Shown: piece by piece, positions 51,415 to 59,361 of the stretch | How the letters are laid out: each line of letters begins with the position of its first letter | Numbering within the stretch: position 1 is the stretch's first letter | NCBI RefSeq assembly: GCF_937425535.1 | Contig: NZ_OW485603.1 | Span: 62,001-126,000 of the forward strand | DNA length: 64,000 nt | Reading direction: 5' to 3' | Origin: Rhodovastum atsumiense | GTDB taxonomy: Bacteria > Pseudomonadota > Alphaproteobacteria > Acetobacterales > Acetobacteraceae | Translations under genes and position numbers: made by a program | Notes under the pieces: model-generated | Databases searched by the model: none | Seen by the model: only the letters and a program-made list of their open reading frames with translations | Told to the model about the DNA's origin: nothing

Positions 51415-52700
51415 CAAGGCTGTTCAGTTCTGTGGGACAGCGAGAAGGTTGAGAAGGTTATCCAGTCCGGCGAGCGCGGCGCGGTAGCGATCCTGCGGCA
51501 AGGTGCCGACGCGGTTGGCCATGAGGATGTTGAAGGCAAAGCTGCGCAGGCGGGCGATGATGCCGGGGTTGGTGCGGATACGTGAGGTGTCCTCTCCCAT
51601 GGTGACGTCACGGCTGTAGTGGGAGGTGGTCTCGACCTTCCAGTGGGCGCGGATGGTTTCGGCGGCGCGCGTGGCGGTGAGTGGTGCGTTCGAGATGTAG
51701 AAGGCGATCTCGGCAGAGTGGTGCAGCAGGCCGGTTTTGCTGTTGCGGGTGAAGACGGTGCGCTCGACCTGGATGATGGCGGCGACATGGTCCTGCCAGT
51801 CGGTGTCGGCGAGTCGACCGGCAGGATCGAAGACGGTGACGCGGCGGCGTTCGTCACGGTTGCGGCCAGTGTCGTGACTGTCGGCGGAGGTGAGCGGCAC
51901 CGTGGTCGCGCAGATATCCTGGATCTGTTGGTGCAGGGTCGGCTGGTTGTCCTTGACCTGGACGATCAGTGTGATGTCGGCAGCAGCGGCGACCTCAAAA
52001 TGTTTTTTTGGCAGTGCAGCGCATCAAGGGTGACAAGAGCACTGTTGGCGAGGCCGAGTTCAGCGAGCAACGCCTGGGCTGCGGGGATCTCGTTGGACTT
52101 CTCGGCGACATCGACATGCGCCAGCACCAGGGCAGTGTCGGTGGCGAAGGCACTCAGCATCTGGGCGGCGGCGCGGTCGTGGAAGGCGTCGAAGCTGCCG
52201 CGCAGGGTCTTACCGTCGAGCGCGATACTGCCCTGTCCGGGGATGGCGCGGGCCGCCTGCAACAGGGCCGCATGGCGGCGGAAAGCCGCCTCCACCCCGG
52301 CTGGATCCAGCCCCTGAAGGATGGCCCGGACCGCCGTGTGCGAGGGCGCCCGCCGCCAGCGCAGTCCGAACGCAGCGTTGAGCCGGTGGCGGTGAACATC
52401 AATGAAGGTGACGATACCGCGGTAGGAGTTGCCGCCCGTCACCAACGCCAGGATCGAGAACAGCAGCACGTGGGGGAGTTTGTAGCGCTTTCCTTCCGCC
52501 CGGCGCGGATCGGGGATCTCGGCCAGCAGGTCCAGCAACGGCGTGAATGCAGACACGGCAACCTCCAATGCGGCTGCCGCCCTATGAGTCAGATCGTCCG
52601 CCGTTCGGGAATCCCCTTTCTCATCAGTCAGTTCACCTTGCCAGGCACCTGTGGCCCACCGGACTCACCACAACCAAGATCAGAGAACTGAACAGCCATG
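51415..52700 (-). mobile_element. ISAs1-family element with 10-bp target duplication
   Basis: Ends are CAAGGCTGTTCAGTTCT at 51415 and, as complement, CATGGCTGTTCAGTTCT ending at 52700. The decamer GAGATGTGTG is present directly outside on both sides (51405-51414 and 52701-52710). The 1,286-bp size and a single minus-strand transposase fit the family. It split a gene-poor region. Confidence 0.9.
51424..52568 (-). pseudogene. ISAs1-family transposase, frameshift in an A run
   Basis: The first part starts at 52568 (MEVAVSAFTPLLDLLAEIPD) and has the typical GSIALDGKTLRGSFD with the catalytic D. It ends natively at DALHCQK (about 52010). The second part resumes with the frame that contains VPLTSADSHDTGRNRDERRR and ends FNILMANRVGTLPQDRYRAA. 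The shift sits in a run of seven A on the coding strand (near 52001-52007); one more A would restore KKHFEVAAAADITL. This is either a true lesion, a programmed slippage site or a sequencing error. Confidence 0.82.
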
Positions 52701-52710
52701 GAGATGTGTG

Positions 52711-53117
52711 TCGGCCCCGGATTGAACCAATGCGTCACGAACTTCCATTTGGTGAAATGTGCCTGAATTCGAGAAATGAATGCAGGCACGTTGATTCTGA
52801 CGGGAAGCACCCGCTAACGGGCAGAAGGACCAGGATTTTCAGCAGAATCTTGAAATCAGGGTGGGGCGGGCACGCTGATGATTCCTGAATGTGCGGTGTC
52901 TTCCCAGGCGTCCCAATCCACGATCAACCTGCACGCGCAGTTTTTCCTTGCAGAATGACAGCGCCTGCGATCTTTCCAGAAAAAATCTAAACAGATCGGA
53001 AGACAGAAGGCATTCCGTCGAGCAAAGCGGCCCCGCCCCTGCCCACGAAACCCAGGCCAACAGCGAAGCCATTGCATCTTTCCAGGCCGAAAGCGGCCGA
53101 TCCCCCAGGAAAGGGCC
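52711..53117. other. Gap before the DUF1173 gene
   Basis: No gene or repeat was recognised in these 407 bp. Base composition drops somewhat (many GAA/TTC and AAT patches), which would suit a promoter region for the DUF1173 gene, but no specific signal was defined. Confidence 0.4.
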
Positions 53118-54371
53118 ATGCCAACCTATCGATACGAAAGTACCACGATTGACCCGGATAACCCGACCGATCGTGTCCGCCTCGAACAACTGCACAGCCG
53201 CGGCGCGCGCCTCCTCTGCCCCTGTGTCGATCCGCCGCTCGAGATGTATCTGGCGCGTACCGCCAGCGGCATCATCGTCAAACGTATGCCGGAGACCGGC
53301 CCTCACCACGCCCCCAGCTGCCCCTCCTGGGAGCCGCCGCCGGAACTCGGTGGCCTCGCTCCGCTGATCGGTCAGGCGATCGTCGAGAACCCCGAGGAAG
53401 GCACCACGCTCCTGCGTCTCGGCTTTCCGCTTTCCCGCCGGTCCAACCGTCCCGTGTCTCTTCCGGAACACGGCGCCGTTTCCGGCGACACCGTCAAATT
53501 CCAGCGCAAGAAACTCACCCTCCGCGGCCTGCTGCACTACCTCTGGGACGAAGCCCGCCTGACCCACTGGGCGCCGAAATGGGCCGGGCGCCGATCCTGG
53601 CACGTTGTGCAATCCCATCTCCTGGCAGCCGCCGGTTCCAAGGCCACGTCCACCGCTCCCCTTGCCAGCACCCTCTACGTAGCCGAGCCCTTCATCGCCG
53701 AGCAAAAGGAGGCTATCGCCGACCGGCGCCGCATCCATCTGGCCAAAGGACTTGTCAGCCACGGCACTGGCAGCAAGCCCCTGATGATCCTGATTGGCGA
53801 CGTCAAGGAGATCACCGCCGCCCGCAGCGCCTTCAAGATCATCGTCAAGCACAGTCCGGATTTTCACTTCGGGCTGTCGCCCGACCTGCACACCAGCTTC
53901 CAGAAGCGCTTCGAGCAGGAAATCGCTCTCTGGAACAAGAAGCCAGGCAACCACCTGGTCGTCGCCGCTACCTTCTCGGTGAATGGCGCCGGCTATGCCA
54001 TCATTGAGGACATCACCGCGATGGCGACGAACGCCAACTGGATCCCGATCGAAGGCGAGCCGGACGAACGCCTGGTCACAGCGCTCACCGCCGGCAGCCG
54101 TGCCTTTTTCAAGGTGCTCCGCTACGGCCTGTCCGCCACCGCGCCAACCGCCACCGCCGTCGTGGTGGACACCCATCCCAGGCCGGTTGGCCTCTACCTG
54201 CTGCCGTCGGGTGCCAGCGAGGCGTTCCGCGCAGATCTTGCCGCTCAAACCGCCGACAGTCAGTTCACGCCTTGGTTCTGGGACACCGCGACCATCGCCA
54301 TGCCGGACTTGCCACCTGTCGACGGCTACACGGCGATGGCTATGCCTGTTCTCGAACCCGCGGCCGAATAG
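53118..54371 (+). CDS. DUF1173-family plasmid protein (417 aa)
   Basis: Family landmarks are the cysteine-rich start (RGARLLCPCVDPPLEMYLAR), IIVKRMPETGPHHAPSCPSW and EPPPELGGLAPLIGQAIVEN. They are followed by LTLRGLLHYLWDEARLTHWA and the C-terminal domain with FFKVLRYGLSATAPTATAVV. DUF1173 proteins are found on large plasmids and integrative elements of Proteobacteria. Function is unknown, and the cysteine and histidine spacing suggests zinc binding. ATG 53118 follows CAGGAAAGGGCC. Confidence 0.82.
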   Translation: MPTYRYESTTIDPDNPTDRVRLEQLHSRGARLLCPCVDPPLEMYLARTASGIIVKRMPETGPHHAPSCPSWEPPPELGGLAPLIGQAIVENPEEGTTLLRLGFPLSRRSNRPVSLPEHGAVSGDTVKFQRKKLTLRGLLHYLWDEARLTHWAPKWAGRRSWHVVQSHLLAAAGSKATSTAPLASTLYVAEPFIAEQKEAIADRRRIHLAKGLVSHGTGSKPLMILIGDVKEITAARSAFKIIVKHSPDFHFGLSPDLHTSFQKRFEQEIALWNKKPGNHLVVAATFSVNGAGYAIIEDITAMATNANWIPIEGEPDERLVTALTAGSRAFFKVLRYGLSATAPTATAVVVDTHPRPVGLYLLPSGASEAFRADLAAQTADSQFTPWFWDTATIAMPDLPPVDGYTAMAMPVLEPAAE

Positions 54372-54714
54372 CAAAACTCCATTCATTCATGAAGAAAAAC
54401 AGGATCGCCTTGCCGCTGCCACCGGCCCGTCCCCTCGGATGCGTGCGGTCTGGCAGGGCGTAGCGGCAGCCAGAACCCCCGCGCGCAAAGCGCGCGCCGA
54501 CGGCTCGGCACGCTCGCCGCACAGGGCATAGCCGCGTCCTGCGGCAACGATCGCTGATGCGATCATCGCCGCCCGCCGCAGCCAAGCCCCGTGCGCTCAC
54601 ATGCCTCGGGGGCTCCATCTGCCGCCCCTCCCTGCCCAAGGGACCGCACCCGAGGGGAAAACCGCCGGCAGCAGGCCGGCCACCCTTGGGCATGAAAATG
54701 AATGGAGCAGTGAG
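54372..54714. other. Gap with a GC-rich hairpin
   Basis: This 343-bp stretch between two same-strand genes holds no convincing gene. GCGCGCAAAGCGCGC at about 54481-54496 can form a short, very stable hairpin. It lacks a T-tract, so intrinsic termination is doubtful. Confidence 0.35.
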
Positions 54715-55275
54715 ATGGCCGCGAAGTCCCAGAACAAATCCACCGCCCCCCGCACTACCTTCCGCCAGGAGGCGCCGACCTTCGAGAAGGCCCGGATGCT
54801 GGCCCCGACCGAAGCCCAGGCCGAGAAGATCTCGGCTGCCTACGCCCTCGATCCAGTGGATTACACCGGAATCCGCGAGGCCACCCGGGACTCCATCACC
54901 CGCCTCGCCGAGGTGCTGGTCCTTAACGAAGTGGCGCTGAAGATCCACCTGCAGCGGTTGGTGGGCGCCCACGTGGTCTCCGCTGTCCGCGCGGGAGAAT
55001 TCTACTCCGAGCGCGTCACCAGGGCCCGCGAGCTGACCACCGGCAACGACGACCGGGACGACCGTGACGGTCCTGCCGGGTTTGAGAGCCGTGCCGCCCG
55101 CGCCCGGCAGTTCGCCGCTGAGGCCGCCTTGCAGGCACGTGCCCTGCTCGGTGCCGCCGATGGCGCCCAGGCCGCTTACGAGCACCTCACCGGCGAGCAG
55201 TGGAAGCCCTACGAAGGAATCGCCGCGCCGGTTTCCCGCCAGGTCGCCGCCGCCGAGCTCGACGCCTTCACCTGA
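54715..55275 (+). CDS. Plasmid-associated hypothetical protein (186 aa)
   Basis: No known domain was identified. The sequence is mostly helical (TRDSITRLAEVLVLNEVALK, RAARARQFAAEAALQARALL) and ends with EQWKPYEGIAAPVSRQVAAA. It lies downstream of DUF1173 and 55 bp before another small plasmid gene. Start ATG 54715 lies eight bases after AATGGAGCAGTG. Its genuine gene status is supported by codon composition and length. Confidence 0.6.
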   Translation: MAAKSQNKSTAPRTTFRQEAPTFEKARMLAPTEAQAEKISAAYALDPVDYTGIREATRDSITRLAEVLVLNEVALKIHLQRLVGAHVVSAVRAGEFYSERVTRARELTTGNDDRDDRDGPAGFESRAARARQFAAEAALQARALLGAADGAQAAYEHLTGEQWKPYEGIAAPVSRQVAAAELDAFT

Positions 55276-55330
55276 GTTCCGACGCGGGAGCCGAAAGGCT
55301 CCCGCACGTCTTCCGCCAGGGGGCGCCGCG

Positions 55331-55720
55331 ATGTCTGTCACCTTTTCTGTCCTGCGCACCGACCCGCGCAACGGCAGGCTGATCTGGCCGGTCACGGCAA
55401 CGACCGAGCCCGAGGACTTCCAGGTCAATTTCGGCAACGCCAACGCCGCCGATCTGCTCGCGGCGTTGGGTCTCAGCTGGGACGGCGGCACGGGAGAGAT
55501 GCCGATCCCCCTGTTCTCCGGCCTCATTACGCAGGCCCTGCGCCGTGGCCTGTGTCACCGCTCTCCCGAGCGCCCGCCGATCATCGACGCGAAATCCGAC
55601 CGCCTGACCATCATCCATCTCGGCGCGCCGGAGGGACACATCAAACGTCGCCTCGCCGCCCTCGCTGCTCTCGTCCAGCGCGGCCGGGCCGCCGGTGCCA
55701 CCCACATCGGCTGGGGATAG
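55331..55720 (+). CDS. Plasmid-associated hypothetical protein (129 aa)
   Basis: The protein starts MSVTFSVLRTDPRNGRLIWP and continues with NFGNANAADLLAALGLSWDG, suggesting a small alpha/beta domain. Residues at the C-terminus (GHIKRRLAALAALVQRGRAA) form a basic helix. The pattern resembles small orphan proteins that follow DUF1173 on plasmids, but no name can be given. A further frame opening at ATG 55743 after GGAGGCCAAC may be a broken small gene before the next module. Confidence 0.55.
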   Translation: MSVTFSVLRTDPRNGRLIWPVTATTEPEDFQVNFGNANAADLLAALGLSWDGGTGEMPIPLFSGLITQALRRGLCHRSPERPPIIDAKSDRLTIIHLGAPEGHIKRRLAALAALVQRGRAAGATHIGWG

Positions 55721-55944
55721 CGCCGTTCCCCCGGAGGCCAACATGGCTACCATCGCGGCGCTCGAATGTCTCGCTCATCATGCACGTCCCAGCCACCAAA
55801 ACACTGGCTCGCTGCGGCACAGGCCGGTGGCAGAGGCTCGTCCGGGCCTGCCGACTGCCTGGGAGGCATCTGGCGCTTGTGCCTCGCCGGCCTTCGGCTT
55901 TGCCAGTCGGTTGGCCGTCAGCCGTGAGAGCCTTGATGGATGTC

Positions 55945-55971
55945 CAATTTTGGACTATATCCCATTTTGGA
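55945..55971 (+). promoter_or_regulatory. Operator-like direct repeats before RES/Xre module 1
   Basis: Two copies of ATTTTGGAC (about 55945-55953 and 55962-55971) are separated by about one DNA turn and a half, with the AT-rich stretch CTATATCCC between them that could hold the -10 element. They lie just upstream of the ribosome-binding site GGAGGA of the antitoxin gene. Antitoxins of this family repress their own promoters. Confidence 0.5.
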
Positions 55972-55987
55972 CAAAACGGAGGATGAA

Positions 55988-56512
55988 GTGCCGCACGCTG
56001 CGCAAGTTGCTCCGCCTGTCCCGGATGGCAGGCGGATCCTGGACGTCAGCCGCTTTGAGCCGACCATCCGGCGCCGGATGAGCGCGCCTGGAATGAGGAC
56101 CTTCCTGGCCATTGCTGACTTATGGGGGCTGTCCGAGGAGCAGCGACGCCTCGTCCTGGGGCTGCCAGCGCGTTCAACCTTCCACAACTGGGCCAGGACG
56201 GCGCGCGAGCACGGTGAGCTGACGCTTGACCTGGACGTCCTCATTCGGATTTCCGCCGTTCTCGGCATCCACCAAGGATTGATGATCCTGCACGAGACCG
56301 AGCGAGAGGGAGTGGAGTGGTTGCGGCGCCCCCATGGAGCGGCCGTGTTCGGCGGAAAGCCACCCCTGGATTTGGTCACGTGCGGCACCCAGGACGGCCT
56401 GATGGCCGTCCGGCGATTCCTGGATGCGGCAAGGGGTGGGATCTACATGGAGCCGAACGAAACCGACCGGGACTTCCGCCCCTACACCGACGCAGACATC
56501 GTCTTCAGGTGA
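55988..56512 (+). CDS. MbcA/ParS/Xre-type antitoxin of RES toxin, module 1 (174 aa)
   Basis: The N-terminal Xre-like helical part (RTFLAIADLWGLSEEQRRLV, LGLPARSTFHNWARTAREHG) and the C-terminal toxin-binding (DUF2384-like) part (RISAVLGIHQGLMILHETER, EGVEWLRRPHGAAVFGGKPP, LDLVTCGTQDGLMAVRRFLD) are typical. The antitoxin binds DNA and covers the RES active site. GTG 55988 is chosen because GGAGGA lies at 55979-55984 and because the more distant ATG 55940 would put the operator repeats inside the gene. The stop overlaps the toxin start. Confidence 0.82.
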   Translation: MPHAAQVAPPVPDGRRILDVSRFEPTIRRRMSAPGMRTFLAIADLWGLSEEQRRLVLGLPARSTFHNWARTAREHGELTLDLDVLIRISAVLGIHQGLMILHETEREGVEWLRRPHGAAVFGGKPPLDLVTCGTQDGLMAVRRFLDAARGGIYMEPNETDRDFRPYTDADIVFR

Positions 56513-57189
56513 CAACCGACGGTTTTTCGGCAGCCCCGGTCCCGTCTTACCGGCTGGTGCCGTCCAGGTTCCCGCCGATCGGCCTCTTCGACACCGTCGC
56601 GACGGCGGCCGACCTGGCGGCCGTGCTGGACCTCGTGGGGTGGACGAACGACCGCCTCGTGGCTGAACGCGTCCGGCGGTTGCCTGAGAGCGACTGGGTC
56701 TACAGCCGCCCGAACTCCAGCATCATCATGGCGGCCTTCCTCCACGTGGCTCCCAGCGGGATGCGGTTCAACGGAGCGGACCTGGGCGCCTGGTACGCGG
56801 CGGCGTCTCTGCCAACGGCGGTCATCGAGGTGGGGCATCATCTGCGCCGGGAAGCTGCGGCAACCAGCGTTGCCAGCCTCAAACGGGTGTACCGCGAGTA
56901 CACAGCCAACATCGACGGGTCCTATCTGGACATACGGGGACAACAAGCCGCCCGGCCAGATATTTACACACCGGACACCTACGCCGCCTCGCAGCCGTTC
57001 GGCGAAGCGATCCGGGCATCGGGCGGCAACGGCATCATCTACGATAGTATCCGCCACGCAGGCGGCGTGAACGTCGTCGCCTACCGCACCAGGACCATCA
57101 ATCACGTCACCCAGTGCAGCCATTACGAAATCACGGTGACCGCGGCTTCATCGACCATCAATGTCCATCTCATCAAAGGCACCACCTGA
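56509..57189 (+). CDS. RES-domain toxin, module 1 (226 aa)
   Basis: RES toxins degrade NAD+ or transfer ADP-ribose. Landmarks are PSYRLVPSRFPPIGLFDTVA with the family arginine, the middle segment WYAAASLPTAVIEVGHHLRR with the conserved glutamate, and DGSYLDIRGQQAARPDIYTP, QPFGEAIRASGGNGIIYDSI near the C-terminus. GTG 56509 overlaps the antitoxin stop by four bases. The protein is of the longer RES type, about 65 residues longer than the second RES toxin at 58764. Confidence 0.85.
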   Translation: MTTDGFSAAPVPSYRLVPSRFPPIGLFDTVATAADLAAVLDLVGWTNDRLVAERVRRLPESDWVYSRPNSSIIMAAFLHVAPSGMRFNGADLGAWYAAASLPTAVIEVGHHLRREAAATSVASLKRVYREYTANIDGSYLDIRGQQAARPDIYTPDTYAASQPFGEAIRASGGNGIIYDSIRHAGGVNVVAYRTRTINHVTQCSHYEITVTAASSTINVHLIKGTT

Positions 57190-57551
57190 CAGATCATCCG
57201 GTTCCCGTTTCAGTCTGGGGCCCGCCCCTCCTCTACCGCCGAGACATCCATCCAACGGCAGGGCCTCGGCTCTGCCGTTGGCGTTTCAGGACCATCGCGC
57301 CCTGCGCCTCGGCACCGGGGACGCCGTCATCAATCACGCGCACCCGTTCGCCGGCCTCGGCGGCGGTGCCCGCGCCATTGCCCATCGCCCGCCCAGGTCA
57401 TCCGGTCAACATGCGTGCCGACCTGCGACTGCGGCAGGGCGGGAAGTTCCGCATCAACGTCGAAAGCGGGCGGATCCATGTGTGTGCTGGAGGCGCAGCA
57501 ACGGGCTTTCACGGGAGCCCGTCTCAGGCATGGTCACCACATGATCAAGGG
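57190..57551. other. Gap between RES module 1 and VapBC
   Basis: No gene of good quality was found. A frame starting at ATG 57411 (MRADLRLRQGGKFRINVESG) looks weakly protein-like but has no ribosome-binding site. Part of a decayed gene is possible. Confidence 0.35.
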
Positions 57552-57571
57552 TGTATATACTGATTGTATAT
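57552..57571 (+). promoter_or_regulatory. VapBC promoter/operator with TGTATAT repeats
   Basis: TGTATAT occurs at 57552-57558 and 57565-57571, 13 bp apart, overlapping a TATACT hexamer (57556-57561) that could be the -10 box. This AT-rich 20-mer stands out in GC-rich DNA and lies 17 bp before the vapB start, as expected for an autoregulated module. Confidence 0.5.
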
Positions 57572-57587
57572 CCCAAGGACCAGCCCC

Positions 57588-57809
57588 ATGGCACGCACCA
57601 TCCTCTTCCAGAACAACCGCACTCAGGCGGTTCGCCTGCCCAAGGACGTCGCCTTCCCGCCCGGCGTGCGCGAGGTCGCAGTGCTGCGCGATGGCACACG
57701 CCGGATCATCGTCCCCGCCGGCGCGCTTTGGGATGACTTCTTCGACGCTCCTGGCATCGACCTTGGCGAGCGCATCCAGCCCCCCGCCCAGGCACGGGAG
57801 ATATTCTGA
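57588..57809 (+). CDS. vapB: VapB antitoxin, AbrB/SpoVT type (73 aa)
   Basis: The N-terminus MARTILFQNNRTQAVRLPKD is typical of AbrB-fold VapB antitoxins, which bind the operator as dimers. The C-terminal half (ALWDDFFDAPGIDLGERIQP) is the toxin-binding tail with the conserved W-D-D-F-F. Start ATG 57588 is the native start. It lies one base before vapC. Confidence 0.9.
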   Translation: MARTILFQNNRTQAVRLPKDVAFPPGVREVAVLRDGTRRIIVPAGALWDDFFDAPGIDLGERIQPPAQAREIF

Positions 57810-57810
57810 C

Positions 57811-58215
57811 GTGCTACGCTACATGCTTGACACCAATCTCTGCATCCGTGTGCTGCGCGACCGGCCGCCGCAGTTGCGCCCGCGCTTCAACGCCGAGGCG
57901 GCGGCGCTGTCGATCTCTACCGTGGTGCTGACCGAGTTATTCTACGGCGCCGAGAAGTCGATACGGCCGATCGAAAACCGCCAGGCGGTCCTCGACTTCG
58001 CCACCCGCCTGGAGGTGCTCCCTTTCGATGACACCGCTGCTGCCCACGCCGCCGAGATCCGCGCTACCCTCGAGCGGCAGGGGCAGATGATCGGCGCCTA
58101 TGACGTGCTCATCGCCGGCCATGCCCGCAGCCGTGGCCTGATCGTCGTCACCGGCAATCTCGACGAATTCCGCCGCGTCGAGGGCCTGCGCAGCGAGGAC
58201 TGGTTGATCGCCTGA
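57811..58215 (+). CDS. vapC: VapC toxin, PIN-domain RNase (134 aa)
   Basis: The PIN-domain acidic set is complete: D in YMLDTNLCIRVLRD, E in STVVLTELFYGAEKS, D in GAYDVLIAGHARS, and D in VVTGNLDEFRRV. VapC toxins cleave tRNA or rRNA with Mg2+. GTG 57811 immediately follows the vapB stop (TGAC-GTG). Length and end (LRSEDWLIA) are standard, so the module looks functional. Confidence 0.92.
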   Translation: MLRYMLDTNLCIRVLRDRPPQLRPRFNAEAAALSISTVVLTELFYGAEKSIRPIENRQAVLDFATRLEVLPFDDTAAAHAAEIRATLERQGQMIGAYDVLIAGHARSRGLIVVTGNLDEFRRVEGLRSEDWLIA

Positions 58216-58275
58216 CCATCGCATGCCTGGCAATGCGATGTCTCCCGGTCCCTTGGGTATCAAGCTCAAAGGAGC

Positions 58276-58767
58276 ATGGCCATGCCACGCGCTGCCTCCT
58301 CGGTCGGGACCATCCCCCCTTCCTCGGGCACCGCACCCGCCGAGCTCTCCTACCTCGACGTGTTCCGCCCCCCCCAGGAGCGCATCTCCATGATCCGCCA
58401 TGGCCTCTGGGCCACCGAGGCGAAGCGCATTCTCGCCGAACGCGCCATCGGCCAGGGCGCCGTCTTGAAGGCCCTGAACATGTCGGCCGCCACCTTCAAC
58501 AAAAAGGTAAAGCAGGATCTGCCGCTCTCGCGTGATGAAGGCGAACGGGTCCTCGGCATCGCCCGCCTGCGTGGCCAGTTCCAGGCCATGATGGAGGACT
58601 CCGGCAACCCCGAGGGCTTCGACGCCGCCGCCTGGTTGTCGCGCTGGCTCACCGAGCCCCTGCCCAGCCTCGGCGGCATCCGCCCGGTCGACCTGATGGA
58701 CACCATGGAAGGCCAGGCCGTCGTCGCCACCGCCCTTGCTCAGATCCAGGCCGGCGCCTACGCGTGA
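58276..58767 (+). CDS. MbcA/ParS/Xre-type antitoxin, RES module 2 (163 aa)
   Basis: The Xre-like N-terminus (ERAIGQGAVLKALNMSAATF, NKKVKQDLPLSRDEGERVLG) and the C-terminal DUF2384-like segment (FDAAAWLSRWLTEPLPSLGG, IRPVDLMDTMEGQAVVATAL) are family-typical. It is shorter than and clearly different from the module 1 antitoxin, so the two modules are independent acquisitions, not a recent duplication. ATG 58276 is preceded by AAAGGAGC. The stop overlaps the toxin start (GTGA). Confidence 0.88.
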   Translation: MAMPRAASSVGTIPPSSGTAPAELSYLDVFRPPQERISMIRHGLWATEAKRILAERAIGQGAVLKALNMSAATFNKKVKQDLPLSRDEGERVLGIARLRGQFQAMMEDSGNPEGFDAAAWLSRWLTEPLPSLGGIRPVDLMDTMEGQAVVATALAQIQAGAYA

Positions 58768-59249
58768 CCCGGACCGTCTGGCGCATCGCCACCGACGCGC
58801 CCGGCTATGAGGCCGACGACCTCACCGGTGCCGGTGCCAAGACCACCGGCGGCCGCTGGAATGAGGCGGGCCTGCCCGTCGTGTACGCCTCCGAAAGCCG
58901 GGCGCTCGCCTGGCTGGAAACGATTGTTCACCTGAACGCCGACGGCCTGCCGCTCAACCGCTACCTTGTCGCCGTGACGATCCCCGACGACGTCTGGGCT
59001 GCCGCGCAACGCGAAAGCCTCACCAGCCTGCCGGTCAGTTGGGATGCCGAGCCGGCGGGACAGGCCAGCATGACCTTCGGCTCCACCTGGCTCCGCGCCA
59101 GCAACACCGCGCTCCTGCTTGTGTCGTCGGCGATCGCTCCAGAAGAAACCAACATCCTCATCAATCCGCGCCTCGCTACCAACGCCGGGATCGGCGCGCG
59201 CAAGCTGCGCAAGTGGCTCTACGCCCCCCGCCTGGCTGCCCGCACATAG
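58764..59249 (+). CDS. RES-domain toxin, module 2 (161 aa)
   Basis: This compact RES protein shows the classic sequence: VWRIATDAPGYEADDLTGAG, GGRWNEAGLPVVYASESRAL with the active-site region, AWLETIVHLN (E), and FGSTWLRASNTALLLVSSAI with the conserved serine, followed by NILINP. The family consumes NAD+. Length (161 residues) is the usual short form. GTG start is coupled to the antitoxin stop. Confidence 0.92.
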   Translation: MTRTVWRIATDAPGYEADDLTGAGAKTTGGRWNEAGLPVVYASESRALAWLETIVHLNADGLPLNRYLVAVTIPDDVWAAAQRESLTSLPVSWDAEPAGQASMTFGSTWLRASNTALLLVSSAIAPEETNILINPRLATNAGIGARKLRKWLYAPRLAART

Positions 59250-59306
59250 GAGCATCCCCCCTCGCCTGAACCGCGGCGCGGTTGGTCGCAGTGCCATCTC
59301 AGAAAA

Positions 59307-59324
59307 CATCCATTGCAGTGGATG
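59307..59324 (+). promoter_or_regulatory. HipB-type operator upstream of hipA
   Basis: CATCCATTGCAGTGGATG contains ATCC-N8-GGAT, matching the core of the known HipB operator pattern (TATCC-N8-GGATA). It lies about 38 bp before the hipA start, so repression of the hipA-hipB pair by HipB is expected. Confidence 0.55.
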
Positions 59325-59361
59325 CTAACAACCCGCCATAGTCTCGTTGGCATCCATCGGA

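Noticed and set aside
52839-54386. 515-codon open frame on the minus strand
   Set aside because: It is antisense to the clearly recognisable DUF1173 gene, and its composition is that of a GC-rich shadow frame.
54481-54496. Intrinsic terminator after DUF1173
   Set aside because: The hairpin is strong but no T-rich tract follows it.
54340-55527. 395-codon open frame on the minus strand
   Set aside because: It is antisense to two plausible plus-strand plasmid genes with ribosome-binding sites; glycine-rich shadow composition.
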